Shown piece by piece: positions 31,638 to 31,667 of a DNA stretch of 31,667 bases (within the stretch, counting starts at the first letter, position 1; each line of letters begins with the position of its first letter). The DNA is taken from contig JBNKLQ010000038.1 of assembly GCA_050292445.1 (NCBI GenBank), positions 1 through 31,667 of the forward strand, read 5' to 3'. The translations under genes and the position numbers were made by a program. This DNA is from Leptofilum sp050292445. Lineage in GTDB: Bacteria; Chloroflexota; Anaerolineae; Promineifilales; Promineifilaceae. The notes under the pieces were generated by a model that worked only from the letters and a program-made list of their open reading frames with translations, had not been told where the DNA came from and did no database searches.

Positions 31638-31667
31638 GATTGATTAGTTAGATTAAGTAGTGGCAGT
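31638..31667 (+). other. Tail after the SBP gene
   Basis: Thirty bases follow the stop codon with no hairpin; the downstream permease genes would be expected next but are outside the window. Confidence 0.3.

Noticed and set aside
1..31667. Insertion sequences, prophage or tRNA genes
   Set aside because: No transposase, integrase, terminal inverted repeats or cloverleaf-like sequence was seen on either strand.

Overview
The window reads as chromosomal DNA of a bacterium in the phylum Chloroflexota, probably class Anaerolineae or a neighbour. The pointers are: a family-5 solute-binding lipoprotein whose post-lipobox spacer repeats EVTRVVTET; secreted proteins carrying a YLPL/YLPE motif; a Pro/Thr/Ala-rich linker in an LCP lipoprotein; and Trm112-like methyltransferases and GT4 enzymes of a familiar style. 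GC is close to 50 % by eye. This assignment is inference; no rRNA or tRNA is present to anchor it.

Layout. (1) 1-1377 (-): partial UMF1-type MFS transporter with an unusual soluble insertion. (2) 1628-10163: LCP glycan-attachment lipoprotein, ABC-2 polysaccharide export permease and five glycosyltransferases, in mixed orientation (GT4; GT2 and GT-B on +; two GT4 on -). (3) 10234-14223 (-): secreted FG-GAP beta-propeller, Trm112-type methyltransferase, sulfotransferase. (4) 14220-22957 (-): a tightly packed glycosyltransferase block (GT4, GT2-GT4 fusion, GT4, GT-C-like membrane protein, GT2) interleaved with two small coiled-coil proteins. (5) 23086-24438 (-): secreted GHL10 glycoside-hydrolase-like protein. 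(6) 24741-26856 (+): MBL-fold hydrolase and mutY. (7) 26974-29098 (+): TPR protein and a membrane-linked HExxH protein. (8) 29099-29672: an AT-rich leader region with a perfect-consensus sigma70 promoter and several hairpins. (9) 29673-31637 (+): oligopeptide-type ABC solute-binding lipoprotein.

How it works together. Genes from about 1.6 to 24.4 kb form a surface-glycan locus. Around ten glycosyltransferases assemble the chain, the sulfotransferase and methyltransferase probably decorate it, the ABC-2 permease exports it, and the LCP protein is suited to attaching it to the cell wall. The matching ATPase (Wzt), an initiating phosphoglycosyltransferase and a Wzy polymerase are not in the window. 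Many start/stop overlaps (ATGA, TTGA, 8-base overlaps) indicate translational coupling.

Two signals run through the whole window. One is an octamer palindrome, ACGGCCGT, found about 46 times by hand count, where roughly 0.5 would be expected at random. The other is a set of degenerate 6-11 bp tandem repeats in most spacers between transcription units. A third is local: a shared S-x2-P-x2-G...YVRS-x2-QQQ...coiled-coil module occurs in three proteins of the glycosyltransferase block.
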